Shown one piece after another: positions 1 through 8,296 of a stretch of 57,262 bases of DNA. The notes under the pieces are model-generated. The model searched no databases. It saw only the letters and a program-made list of their open reading frames with translations, and was not told the origin of the DNA. Source of the stretch: an uncultured Lachnospiraceae bacterium (GTDB lineage Bacteria; Bacillota; Clostridia; Lachnospirales; Lachnospiraceae); the NCBI GenBank assembly GCA_910578825.1, contig CAJTSB010000016.1:10244-67505 (forward strand), given 5' to 3'. Numbering within the stretch: the stretch's first letter is position 1; each line of letters opens with the position of its first letter. A program made the translations under genes and the position numbers.

Positions 1-33
1 AAAAAGAATAACAATGGATAATCAAGAGTTATC
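1..33. repeat. Left copy of a 33-bp perfect inverted repeat
   Basis: Bases 1-33 are the exact reverse complement of 3347-3379. The match breaks at base 34 (c against a at 3346), and it may extend left of the window. Inside lies a dyad: ATGGATAA (14-21), a 7-base spacer TCAAGAG (22-28), and TTATCCAT (29-36). This layout of two short inverted arms around an asymmetric spacer resembles a tyrosine-recombinase core site. It could instead be an operator or the end of a mobile element. Confidence 0.9.
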
Positions 34-130
34 CATATATAAAAAACATGAAATTCTGATTTTTTTATTAAAAAATACTATTTTTATTTTGTTGCTAACT
101 TACCATTAACCCACAATAGAGGAAACGAAA

Positions 131-2464
131 ATGAATACACAATTGCTAGATAGGGAGACCGATACTTCAAATGTTATAGAAATGATCAATTCGTATACTC
201 TCAGTAATAAAATAATTTTATTAACTGGAATAAGTGGCGTGGGCAAGAGTGGTTTAGTTGAAAAATTATCTCAAAGTGCATTGCTGCAGGATGCTATAGT
301 TTCCGTAAGGGTTAGCAAAAGCTCGATAGATACGATAGAAAATCAACAATATTTTAACGCTTTATATAAAGTGGTTGTTAAGTATGCTAAATCAAAAATG
401 TTTGACAACGTTCCTTCACCTATGCAACAGGGAGCCGCAAATTTTAAAAATATATTCAGAGTTATAAAAAATGTAATAAAAAGTCAAATAGGAATAAATG
501 AAAATCATTTATTAGCCGAACCAGAAGAAGAGGAATCCATTATAAGAAAAAAAGAATATATATCATATTTATTAAGCACAACGAATATGATACTGGATAT
601 TGAAAATATTCAAAATATAGATACTCAATCATTAGAAATACTCAAAGAAATAATTTGTGAATCTAAGCATCAAACATTTATTTTCGAATATACGCTTACC
701 AAGGACAATGATGTTCACTATGAGAATTTCTATAAAGAATTAAAAGAATTAAATACTCAGATATATTGTTATAAAGTTGAAAAAATGGATTTTATAATTG
801 CTAAACAATTAGCTCCTAAGGATATACGCATAGATGAAGAAAAATTAAGAGAATTATACGATAAAAGTGAAGGAAATTTAATGGAAATCATTTTAGCTAA
901 CGAAAAAAATTCTTTTAATTCAAGTAATATTGACGTTAAACTTAAAAGTTTATCGAAAAGTGAAAAATACCTATTATATATAATCTTTCTTAATGATTAT
1001 CCGTTGTTATATGAAGAGTTAGCAACTATGTCAGTTATTGAATCTCCTGAAAAAATTATAACTGATTTTACGGAATTAAAAAATTTAATTCATATACTGT
1101 GTGAAAAAAAGATCTTACTTATGGATAAAGATTTCATAAAAATCAGACATGATTCCATAATAGATATTATGCGGCATCATATTGCTAATCCAATTTTATA
1201 TTGTGCTTATAAAACATTAAAAGATTATTATAATTGCAGATTAGAGGTTCTGCCTATTGCCGTGGAACATTTATTGTCTTTATATTTAAAATTTTCAGAC
1301 CAAGAATTGCTTACTTTGCTTAATAGGGTCAAACAATTTATTTTGAATATGAAATATCCCGATTTGATTATCCAAAAACTGGAATATTTTAGGAAAAATT
1401 TGCTGACCATAAGTTCACAAGGTTTCCTTGGAAGTTACTATTTGACAATAATGCTAACTGAAATATGCTTGAATAAGAAAATGGCAGAGGAAGCCCAGAA
1501 AAATTTAAATTTAATATTTGATGAAGGAAATATATACCATATAGCCCTGCAAGCCCAAATATTATCTTTGAAGGAGAGCAGTGAAGCGCACGATAGTTTG
1601 GTGGAGTTGATTGACAAAACGCCGAAAAACAGCCGTTTACGGTTAATATGTGAAATCTGTTTATTATATTTAAAAACAAAACTTTTTCCTACATTTCAGA
1701 CAAAAGCTTATGGTAAAACTTTGATTACTAATAGTTCCTACCAAGAATATACGGAATATGCTTTTTTATTGAGAAATTTTGCCGAGCTCTGTGATAGTAC
1801 AGATGAATGTAATAAATATTATTTAGCAGCCTTAAAGATTTTTGAAAATCAAAAAAAATATCATGATATGGCATCTGTATACATTTCGCTGTCTATGATT
1901 CATGCATATACGGGCAATATTGAATTAGCAAGGCGACATTTAAACAATGCGTTATCTTTGGACAAAAGGGAATTGTCACTATGCTATATCTTAAACAACA
2001 ATTCCACGTTACAGATTTTAGAAAATAGTTTCTCTGAGATAACAGAAAAAAATCTAAAAAATGCATTGCTTCTTTCAGTAAGCAGATATGAAAAATTAAT
2101 TGTAAGCGCAAATTTGCTGGTTTATTATTGCCTTGTAAAAGATTTTGAAAAATCTAAAAAGATTGCTGAAAATATTGAAACAAGCCATTACCAAGATTTT
2201 AAGTATGAGGAATTGCTGCATATAATATATCAGAATTTATATTTTTTCTATTCCGTATTCAAACATGATAATGATAAAAAGGTTTTCTATTATAAACAGA
2301 TTTTATCTCTAGTGAATTCTCCAAATACACGAGAATCCACTAAAGAAATAGCATCGGGAATGATTCATCTTGCGGAGAGCCAATATTTTTACACACAATT
2401 CCCTTTTAGGGTAGACTTTTTGGGGTATTGGGAATTTACAATTGATAATGATTTAAGCTGTTGA
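131..2464 (+). CDS. STAND/AAA-like P-loop ATPase with C-terminal TPR-like repeats
   Basis: The 777-residue protein has a Walker A motif GISGVGKSG at residues 33-41 and a plausible Walker B around MILDIENI (153-160, D156/E158). This fits a STAND-type signalling NTPase. The C-terminal half is helical, with TPR-like stretches such as the one around residues 560-615. There is no signal peptide or membrane segment, and no DNA-binding or effector domain that I recognise. The start is supported by AGAGGA 8 bases upstream. The gene is very AT-rich compared with the window core, which suggests horizontal transfer. Its 3' end overlaps the convergent ATP-grasp gene by 29 bp, and both lie within a 33-bp inverted repeat. 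Known STAND proteins often act as sensors in defence or regulation; a role here is inference. Confidence 0.75.
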   Translation: MNTQLLDRETDTSNVIEMINSYTLSNKIILLTGISGVGKSGLVEKLSQSALLQDAIVSVRVSKSSIDTIENQQYFNALYKVVVKYAKSKMFDNVPSPMQQGAANFKNIFRVIKNVIKSQIGINENHLLAEPEEEESIIRKKEYISYLLSTTNMILDIENIQNIDTQSLEILKEIICESKHQTFIFEYTLTKDNDVHYENFYKELKELNTQIYCYKVEKMDFIIAKQLAPKDIRIDEEKLRELYDKSEGNLMEIILANEKNSFNSSNIDVKLKSLSKSEKYLLYIIFLNDYPLLYEELATMSVIESPEKIITDFTELKNLIHILCEKKILLMDKDFIKIRHDSIIDIMRHHIANPILYCAYKTLKDYYNCRLEVLPIAVEHLLSLYLKFSDQELLTLLNRVKQFILNMKYPDLIIQKLEYFRKNLLTISSQGFLGSYYLTIMLTEICLNKKMAEEAQKNLNLIFDEGNIYHIALQAQILSLKESSEAHDSLVELIDKTPKNSRLRLICEICLLYLKTKLFPTFQTKAYGKTLITNSSYQEYTEYAFLLRNFAELCDSTDECNKYYLAALKIFENQKKYHDMASVYISLSMIHAYTGNIELARRHLNNALSLDKRELSLCYILNNNSTLQILENSFSEITEKNLKNALLLSVSRYEKLIVSANLLVYYCLVKDFEKSKKIAENIETSHYQDFKYEELLHIIYQNLYFFYSVFKHDNDKKVFYYKQILSLVNSPNTRESTKEIASGMIHLAESQYFYTQFPFRVDFLGYWEFTIDNDLSC

Positions 2465-3320
2465 GTATTAAATATTCAAACATTTGGGAGAGCGTGTAGC
2501 CCTGATGGTTAAATGCATAATAAAATGCACAATCATCTCCTAAATAACAATCCGGAGACAATTCTATTAAATGAAATTGCCCCTGACACATCCGTCCATC
2601 GACACGCATAAATTCGATTTTATCAAAGGCTCTGAATAAATTATGTATTTTTTTTATATCGCTTTGCTGAATAAGTGAACTTATTCTAAAATCTATATTT
2701 GAGTCATCAATTTTTTTGGTTTCATAACCCCATATTTCTCTATTAAAATGGTCTTTCTGCTCCATGATTAACTGCACTTCCTGACTGAATACGATTTTAT
2801 TTTTGGTTCCTACAAGGATAAGTTCAACTTCCTCACCGGGAATATATTCTTCGACTAATATAGGCATCTTATGAAAAGAATATAATTTAATTATTAAATC
2901 TGCGGCATCATTATATTGTAAGCATACATTTTTCTCAGATATGCCGGTGGATCCCCCGCCAAAGTTTGGTTTAATTACAAACGGAGGTTTTAATAATTCT
3001 AATTGTTTTTTTACAGAAACAAAATCCTCTGGAGTCCGAAACAAAATACTAGGCGCAGTTTTTATATCAAATTCCGCTGCAAATAATTTTGCAATGTATT
3101 TATCATTGCATATCATATGAGCATAATCATCAGCGCCCACATACTTTAAATCAGCGCCTTCACATATTCCAGGTATAATACTCTTAGAATCGGGAGAGTT
3201 ATATCCATATTTCATTGGAAATATAATATCATTTTTGTAATTTGTAATGTTCTCCAGAAATTGATGTACATCGATTTTTTCATTTTTGTCAGTTACTAAA
3301 ACTAATTTCCTGTTTATCAT
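2436..3320 (-). CDS. ATP-grasp ligase, D-Ala-D-Ala ligase-like
   Basis: The 294-residue protein shows the ATP-grasp core: FVIKPNFGGGSTGIS (lysine plus glycine-rich loop), VEEYIPGEEVELIL, and a C-terminal acidic metal-binding stretch (RVDGR then HLIELSPD). The usual asparagine after the last glutamate is replaced by serine. ATP-grasp enzymes join a carboxylate to an amine or thiol through an acyl phosphate; the substrate here is unknown. I chose the ATG at 3320 because AAAGGGG lies about 10 bases upstream, whereas an ATG seven codons earlier (3341) has no ribosome binding site. Only 26 bases separate this start from the inverted repeat, so any promoter must lie in or beyond the repeat. No small peptide substrate gene was seen beside it. 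Confidence 0.75.
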   Translation of the reverse strand: MINRKLVLVTDKNEKIDVHQFLENITNYKNDIIFPMKYGYNSPDSKSIIPGICEGADLKYVGADDYAHMICNDKYIAKLFAAEFDIKTAPSILFRTPEDFVSVKKQLELLKPPFVIKPNFGGGSTGISEKNVCLQYNDAADLIIKLYSFHKMPILVEEYIPGEEVELILVGTKNKIVFSQEVQLIMEQKDHFNREIWGYETKKIDDSNIDFRISSLIQQSDIKKIHNLFRAFDKIEFMRVDGRMCQGQFHLIELSPDCYLGDDCAFYYAFNHQGYTLSQMFEYLILNSLNHYQL

Positions 3321-3346
3321 TTTGTAAAAATCCCCTTTCATGTACA

Positions 3347-3379
3347 GATAACTCTTGATTATCCATTGTTATTCTTTTT
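3347..3379. repeat. Right copy of the 33-bp perfect inverted repeat
   Basis: This is the exact reverse complement of bases 1-33. It lies immediately upstream of the ATP-grasp start, as the left copy lies upstream of the ATPase gene. The inner dyad here is shorter (GATAA, CTCTTGA, TTATC at 3347-3363). Confidence 0.9.
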
Positions 3380-3496
3380 GTGAAATAGGTTTTGGATATA
3401 TCTTAATATTTTAAACGTAGTATTTTTTGCGTAAAAAATTATTACGTATGGAAATAACATCATTTTCCTCAATTCCCATAGCTATTTTAGGAAAAT

Positions 3497-3508
3497 TATG
3501 TTAACATA
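3497..3508. promoter_or_regulatory. 12-bp perfect palindrome upstream of the restriction-modification gene
   Basis: TATGTTAACATA is a perfect palindrome about 30 bases upstream of the methyltransferase-endonuclease start. It also contains a -10-like element. It could be a binding site for autoregulation, since no controller (C) protein gene is present. This is inference from position only. Confidence 0.35.
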
Positions 3509-3539
3509 GTTCCATCAGGCATCAGAGAGGATGATGGAT

Positions 3540-5588
3540 ATGGTATCGACAGAGAAGACAATGAAAGTAATAAGTTTATTTAGCGGATGCGGAGGACTTG
3601 ATTTAGGCTTTGAGAGGGCAGGGTTTGAAATACCTGTTGCAAATGAATTTGATAAGACTATATGGGCAACATTTAAGGAAAATCATCCGACTACTCACCT
3701 TATTGAGGGAGATATCAGGAATGTAAGAAAAGAAGATATTGAGCAGTATATTAATGGAGCGGTAGATGGAATAATAGGTGGACCGCCGTGTCAGTCCTGG
3801 TCTGAGGCCGGTTCCCTGAAAGGCATCAAAGATTCACGGGGACAGTTGTTTTTCGATTATATAAGGATATTGAAGGAATTCCAGCCTAAATTTTTTCTGG
3901 CTGAAAATGTAAGTGGCATGTTGGCTAATAGACATTCGGAAGCTGTGCAAAATATATTACAATTATTTGGCGATGCTGGGTATGATGTGTCGTTTACAAT
4001 GGTTAATGCCAAAGACTATGGGGTTGCAGAGGAAAGAAAACGTGTATTTTATATTGGGTTCCGAAAAGATTTGAACATAGATTTTGGATTTCCCCGAGGT
4101 TCTACAAAGGACGATAGTAAAAAAATTACATTGAGAGATATTATATGGGACTTGCAAGAGACTGCTGTGCCAGCGGGACCGAAAAATCACCACAATCCAG
4201 ATGCAATCAATAACAATGAATATTTTACAGGCGCCTATTCGCCTATATTTATGAGCAGAAACAGGGTGAAATCATGGGATGAGCAAGCGTATACCGTACA
4301 GGCTTCCGGCAGGCAATGCCAGCTGCATCCGCAGGCTCCTAAAATGATTAAAGTTGCGGCTAATGATTGTCGGTTTGTTCCCGGAAAGGAGCATCTATAT
4401 AGGAGGATGACCGTCAGAGAGGTTGCTAGGGTGCAGGGATTTCCAGATGATTTTAAGTTTATTTATGAGGAGACAAATACAGCGTATAAAATGATTGGTA
4501 ACGCGGTTCCTGTTAATCTTGCATACGAGATAGCATATGCGATAAAAAAATACCTTGAGGGTAATGGGGCAGAGGTTGAAATAGACAACGAGGTCATTGA
4601 TGCGAGGGAGGTTAATAAGAGGAAGATGAGTGCAAAGAGTAATAATCAGGGACGTGCCTATGAGTATGCGTGGATAAAAACGTTATATATGGCATTGCAT
4701 AAATCAAGAAAGACATGCATTATTCCAAATTCCTGTTTGGAGGCAAATGAAAAAGCATGGCTGATTATGGATGATGAGACGCAGGAAACTTTTTTGGCAT
4801 CTGCTAGTGCAGCAGTTGGCATTGTGCTGGAAATGGAACCAAAACTGGATGAAAATGATGGAGATGAATTAACATTAGAATTTCAGAAAGATAGTGCGGG
4901 GATTCAAGGGGATGTAAGGGACATCATAATAAAAAGACCTGATATTAAATGGGAAATTGGTCTGAGCATTAAACACAATCATGATGCAGTAAAACATAGT
5001 AGGCTTAGCCATAAATTGGATTTTGGAGAAGAATGGTTTGAAATTCCCTGTAGTACCGAATATTGGAATGCTGTGAATCCGATTTTTAATATGTTGAGAG
5101 AACAAAAGCAGGATGGCATCAAATGGTCGGAAGTAGGAGATAAAAAGCGAACGGTGTATGTTCCATTATTACAGGCTTTCATAGATGAGGTTAAGAGAGC
5201 ATATAAAAAAGACAAAACATTGCCACATAAGATGATAGAATATCTTGTCGGGATTGAGGACTATTATAAGATCGTAAGCAGGGATAGTAAGCGACTTACC
5301 CTGATACATACATTTAATATGCATGAAACATTAAATAAACCGAGCAAATCAAAGGTGTCTGCCATTAAAGTACCTGTTGTGGAATTGCCGACAAGGATGA
5401 TAGATTTGGATTTCAAGCCAGGTAGTGAAAATACGGTTGAAATGTATCTAGATAATGGATGGCAGTTAGGATTTAGAATACACAGTGCAAAAGATATAGT
5501 AGAGCCAAGTTTGAAATTTGATATCCAGTTTATTGGAATGCCGCCATCTGTTTTAAATATAGAATGTAAATGGATCCAACAAAATTGA
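3540..5588 (+). CDS. HaeIII-type (GGCC) cytosine-5 methyltransferase fused to HaeIII-type endonuclease
   Basis: This 682-residue protein joins both halves of a type II restriction-modification system. Residues about 8-345 form a C5 DNA methyltransferase: FSGCGG (motif I), GGPPCQSWS with catalytic Cys84 (motif IV), AENV near 121-124 (motif VI) and MIGNAVPVNLAYEIA (motif X). The target-recognition stretch around residues 238-268, including TVQASGRQCQLHPQAP, closely matches M.HaeIII as I remember it, so GGCC is the likely target. Residues about 363-682 match the HaeIII endonuclease family, with a PD-(D/E)XK-like pattern at GDVRD (D458, D461) and WEIGLSIK (E472, K478). The two enzymes are normally separate proteins. 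ATG 3540 sits 9 bases after AGAGAGG; ATG 3531 has no spacing. An internal in-frame ATG at 4626, after GGGAGG and AGAGG, could yield free endonuclease. Confidence 0.92.
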   Translation: MVSTEKTMKVISLFSGCGGLDLGFERAGFEIPVANEFDKTIWATFKENHPTTHLIEGDIRNVRKEDIEQYINGAVDGIIGGPPCQSWSEAGSLKGIKDSRGQLFFDYIRILKEFQPKFFLAENVSGMLANRHSEAVQNILQLFGDAGYDVSFTMVNAKDYGVAEERKRVFYIGFRKDLNIDFGFPRGSTKDDSKKITLRDIIWDLQETAVPAGPKNHHNPDAINNNEYFTGAYSPIFMSRNRVKSWDEQAYTVQASGRQCQLHPQAPKMIKVAANDCRFVPGKEHLYRRMTVREVARVQGFPDDFKFIYEETNTAYKMIGNAVPVNLAYEIAYAIKKYLEGNGAEVEIDNEVIDAREVNKRKMSAKSNNQGRAYEYAWIKTLYMALHKSRKTCIIPNSCLEANEKAWLIMDDETQETFLASASAAVGIVLEMEPKLDENDGDELTLEFQKDSAGIQGDVRDIIIKRPDIKWEIGLSIKHNHDAVKHSRLSHKLDFGEEWFEIPCSTEYWNAVNPIFNMLREQKQDGIKWSEVGDKKRTVYVPLLQAFIDEVKRAYKKDKTLPHKMIEYLVGIEDYYKIVSRDSKRLTLIHTFNMHETLNKPSKSKVSAIKVPVVELPTRMIDLDFKPGSENTVEMYLDNGWQLGFRIHSAKDIVEPSLKFDIQFIGMPPSVLNIECKWIQQN

Positions 5589-5664
5589 CAAAACCTACTC
5601 AGATATGATTTTATGAAAACAGAAACAAACCTTAACCCAACCACAGACAAAACAGGTGAACAAT

Positions 5665-5811
5665 ATGAGAAAAGAGGCATCCATAGAACAATGGCGCACG
5701 TTATATAAAGCGGCAATCAACATGTTTGAGATGTTGGAACCGGATGAGGAAGCGGTTCATTTGAGAGGACTAAAATCTTTTATGGAAGAAATGCAGAGGT
5801 TCGCCATATAA
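5665..5811 (+). CDS. Small uncharacterised protein (48 aa)
   Basis: The frame starts MRKEASIEQW and ends MQRFAI, with AGGTGA placed 5 bases before the ATG. It is rich in charged residues, probably helical, and has no membrane segment. I do not recognise a family. It follows the restriction-modification gene by 76 bases and may be co-transcribed with it or be a fragment of a larger protein. A second, shorter frame (MKTETNLNP...) overlaps its start in another phase and is less convincing. Confidence 0.5.
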   Translation: MRKEASIEQWRTLYKAAINMFEMLEPDEEAVHLRGLKSFMEEMQRFAI

Positions 5812-5939
5812 GGAAAATGGTTATATTTTCTATGTAAATGGTACCAATTTATAAGAATAGAGGTGGGGGGCTGTATGGCTTTTGTCAGTTTAGCATATGA
5901 TTGTCAGGATATTGGAAGATGATGAAGGAGCGGATAAAT

Positions 5940-6218
5940 ATGTCATATAACCATAATAAAAAACAACGTATTTTTATACTCCTGCTTTGTGGCGGCATTT
6001 GCCTGATCGGGTTTGGAGCAGGACTTTATGATTCAGATGGGGAAGGGATTCCTTTTGCGCTTAGTGCTCTCATGTGTCTGATTGGGGCTGGTATGTTGGC
6101 TCTGGCAGCAATTTTTATGCATTTGAAAATGCGTTGTCCGCTTTGCCATCGCATATATCCCCTGGGAGGCTGGTGGGGTTATCATTGTTGTCCTAACTGT
6201 GGGGAAGATTTTGATTAA
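5940..6218 (+). CDS. Small two-TM membrane protein with C-terminal zinc ribbon
   Basis: The 92-residue protein has two hydrophobic segments (about residues 12-30 and 38-60) and a C-terminal pair of CxxC knuckles (CPLC and CPNC) spaced as in a zinc ribbon. The start at 5940 is set by AAGGAG 9 bases upstream; upstream in-frame codons lack a ribosome binding site. The function is unknown. It sits between the restriction-modification gene and the recombinase and reads toward the recombinase. Confidence 0.65.
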   Translation: MSYNHNKKQRIFILLLCGGICLIGFGAGLYDSDGEGIPFALSALMCLIGAGMLALAAIFMHLKMRCPLCHRIYPLGGWWGYHCCPNCGEDFD

Positions 6219-6324
6219 ATATTCTGGAATAGAATGTTCAGTCATTTTTGAAAAGACATAGATACAAAAATAGTAAATGGACATAAATGTATAGTAAAAT
6301 GCTTTTCAAACTAAAAATTGGAAA

Positions 6325-6359
6325 GTGAATGAGGGACAAAATTTCTATCCCCCATTCAC
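6325..6359 (-). terminator. Intrinsic terminator of the tyrosine recombinase gene
   Basis: On the minus strand a 12-bp stem (GTGAATGGGGGA pairing with TCCCTCATTCAC, one G-T wobble) overlaps the last codons of the recombinase. It is followed by TTTCCAATTTTT. Confidence 0.8.
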
Positions 6360-7271
6360 CTTCATTTCGTTTCGTGGATGTTTCTCTGTTAGAATTGCCT
6401 TCTGTTTGTGCATGGAAACGCTGGTGTAAATTTCTGTGGTTGTAATGGAGCTATGTCCAAGCATTTTCTGGATATAGCGGATATCCACATCGGCCTCTAA
6501 GAGGAGCGTGGCGAAGGAATGGCGGAACATATGCGGGGTGATGTGCATGGGAATATCTGCCAGCTTTACATATTTGTTAATCATAAGGCGGACAGACTGC
6601 TCAGACAGACGGTTACCCAGGCGGTTGACAAACAGCCATCCACTCTGATGGATTTCAATTTGAAAAGATTCTATGTAGGAAGAAAGCGCCAGAATGACGT
6701 CCGGATTGCCGATTTGTATAATACGCTCTTTTGCGCCTTTTCCCCAGATGAGCAGGGAATGGTTTTCCATGTCAATATCCTGATATTTCAAACTGCAAAG
6801 CTCGGAAATGCGGACTCCGGTGGCAAACAGCAGTTCAATGACGGCGATGTCCCGCAGGATGGATTTTCTTTTGGCAGGTGTGGTTTCCTGTCGGGATTCA
6901 TGATAGATGGTGTTTAAAAAGACCTGAATCGTATTGGCAGGAATGGTTTTGGGAAGGCGTTGCGGTTCTCGAAAAGAAATGCAGATTTTATTAAAAGGGT
7001 TGTTCTCTAATAGTTCTTCATATTCAAGATAATGAAAAAACGCTTTGAGGCTGGCAATTTTGCGTTTGGTAGTTTTGGGCTGATATGTTCCATGGAGCAT
7101 CGCCAGATAGGAGCTTAAGTTTTCTTTGGAAAATGGGTTATCAAAGGCGGCTGAAAATGTAATAAACTGCGTGAGGTCGATGCGGTATGCCTTTAAGGTT
7201 TTGGTGTTGAGTTCCTTCTGGGTCTGGCAATATAAAAGATATTTTTCTTTCAAAGTCTCTAATGCGTACAT
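6345..7271 (-). CDS. Tyrosine recombinase, XerC/XerD-like
   Basis: The 308-residue protein has an N-terminal SAM-like core-binding domain (about 1-90) and a C-terminal catalytic domain with the family residues: Arg in GVRISELCSL, Lys in GKGAKERII, HMFRHSFAT (HxxR), LGHSSITTTEIY (His and the nucleophilic Tyr). It is therefore probably active. The ATG at 7271 was chosen because AAAGGAG lies 8 bases upstream. Family members act in chromosome dimer resolution, integration or DNA inversion. This copy stands alone and ends on its own terminator. It lies 3 kb from a 33-bp inverted-repeat cassette, so it is a candidate recombinase for that cassette; the link is inference. Confidence 0.9.
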   Translation of the reverse strand: MYALETLKEKYLLYCQTQKELNTKTLKAYRIDLTQFITFSAAFDNPFSKENLSSYLAMLHGTYQPKTTKRKIASLKAFFHYLEYEELLENNPFNKICISFREPQRLPKTIPANTIQVFLNTIYHESRQETTPAKRKSILRDIAVIELLFATGVRISELCSLKYQDIDMENHSLLIWGKGAKERIIQIGNPDVILALSSYIESFQIEIHQSGWLFVNRLGNRLSEQSVRLMINKYVKLADIPMHITPHMFRHSFATLLLEADVDIRYIQKMLGHSSITTTEIYTSVSMHKQKAILTEKHPRNEMKVNGG

Positions 7272-7352
7272 GAAATTTCTCCTTTGTGTAAGTTGGTAAA
7301 TGACTGTATGAATTGTCATACCCCTTTACACCCCGGTATCGCCGTTCGCTGC

Positions 7353-7374
7353 CATTCTTTTGGAGCTAAGAATG
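7353..7374. other. Dyad CATTCTT-8-AAGAATG next to the recombinase gene
   Basis: Perfect 7-bp inverted arms surround the 8-base spacer TTGGAGCT in the gap between the recombinase and the XRE gene. It may be a terminator hairpin for the XRE gene, though no T-run follows on the minus strand. It may also be a recombination site or operator. Confidence 0.4.
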
Positions 7375-7433
7375 ATTTTAATATAGGCATATGGGATAGT
7401 CAAGAAATATATATAACGCTATACTGCCATGTA

Positions 7434-8243
7434 TCAGTGTGAATATTTATGGTCACAGAAAAAGGAAACGAAAGCCAATACCAGTAACAGACATGCGGTG
7501 AGTATATCCCATATATCAAACAATGGTTCGTCTATCATCTTAAACAATATGGCATTGACAAGAATCAAAAACCCAATGGCGCACAGGAAGGTTATTCCGA
7601 AAGCGAGAAACTTTCTTGACTTCCCAATACGGCTGAAAATGCCGGCGATGATCCACAGGAAAGCGACGGAAATTACAGCCATCGCCGAACCGATGGTAAA
7701 TACCTGTTCTGTTTTGGTGAAACGACTCAGCAGGTATAAATAGGGAATAATAAAAATACTCAGGGATATCAGGCTTATCAGGATTCCCTTCTTCCCTGAG
7801 ACGATGACAGGGAAAGAGATAACCCATGCAAAAACAATGGAGCTGATTGGAATCAGTGCCCATGTCAATGCACCGGATATTGCTATATTACAAATAAGAC
7901 ATACCATAATCGCGATTACGAGTGTGGCAGAGAAGAGAGTTGAAAATAATATATTTTTTGTCATATGATTTTCGTCCTTTCTTTTTAAGGCAATTAAATT
8001 TTCATCTGCCTTCCTTTCATAGTTTTCCTGGTCAACCGTTTCAGCGCTCAACAGCTCGTTTACGGAGATTCCCAGTATTTGACAAAGTTCCAGCATGATA
8101 GAGGAGTCGGGCATACTTTTGCCTGTTTCCCATTTAGATACAGCCCTGTCGGTAATGTTCAGTTTGTCTGCCAGCTGCGCCTGCGTTAATTTTTTGTCTT
8201 TCCGGCATTTGGCAATAAATTTTCCAATTTCTGCTTGATTCAT
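7434..8243 (-). CDS. XRE-family transcriptional regulator with membrane domain
   Basis: The 269-residue protein starts with an XRE helix-turn-helix (about residues 6-60, including LTQAQLADKLNITDRAVSKWETG) typical of the type fused to C-terminal membrane regions. After a charged linker come about six hydrophobic segments (roughly 95-265). The start at 8243 has AGGAG 8 bases upstream. Proteins of this design usually regulate their own gene and neighbours in response to membrane signals. Two tandem palindromes overlap its promoter, which fits autoregulation. Confidence 0.85.
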   Translation of the reverse strand: MNQAEIGKFIAKCRKDKKLTQAQLADKLNITDRAVSKWETGKSMPDSSIMLELCQILGISVNELLSAETVDQENYERKADENLIALKRKDENHMTKNILFSTLFSATLVIAIMVCLICNIAISGALTWALIPISSIVFAWVISFPVIVSGKKGILISLISLSIFIIPYLYLLSRFTKTEQVFTIGSAMAVISVAFLWIIAGIFSRIGKSRKFLAFGITFLCAIGFLILVNAILFKMIDEPLFDIWDILTACLLLVLAFVSFFCDHKYSH

Positions 8244-8296
8244 TTTGCATTCTCCTTTCGTTTCTATCATACAACGGATCGTAAATTTTTTATACA

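Noticed and set aside
131..2464. Calling the left ATPase a MalT/LuxR-type regulator
   Set aside because: The P-loop and TPR-like parts fit, but no C-terminal HTH is present.
3531..3539. ATG at 3531 as start of the methyltransferase-endonuclease
   Set aside because: It directly abuts AGAGAGG with no spacing; the ATG at 3540 has a normal 9-base spacing.
5264..5716. 150-codon minus-strand frame over the end of the restriction-modification gene
   Set aside because: It is antisense to well-supported endonuclease coding sequence and has no ribosome binding site.
7429..7743. 104-codon plus-strand frame inside the XRE membrane regulator
   Set aside because: It is antisense to a gene with a clear HTH, membrane helices and ribosome binding site.
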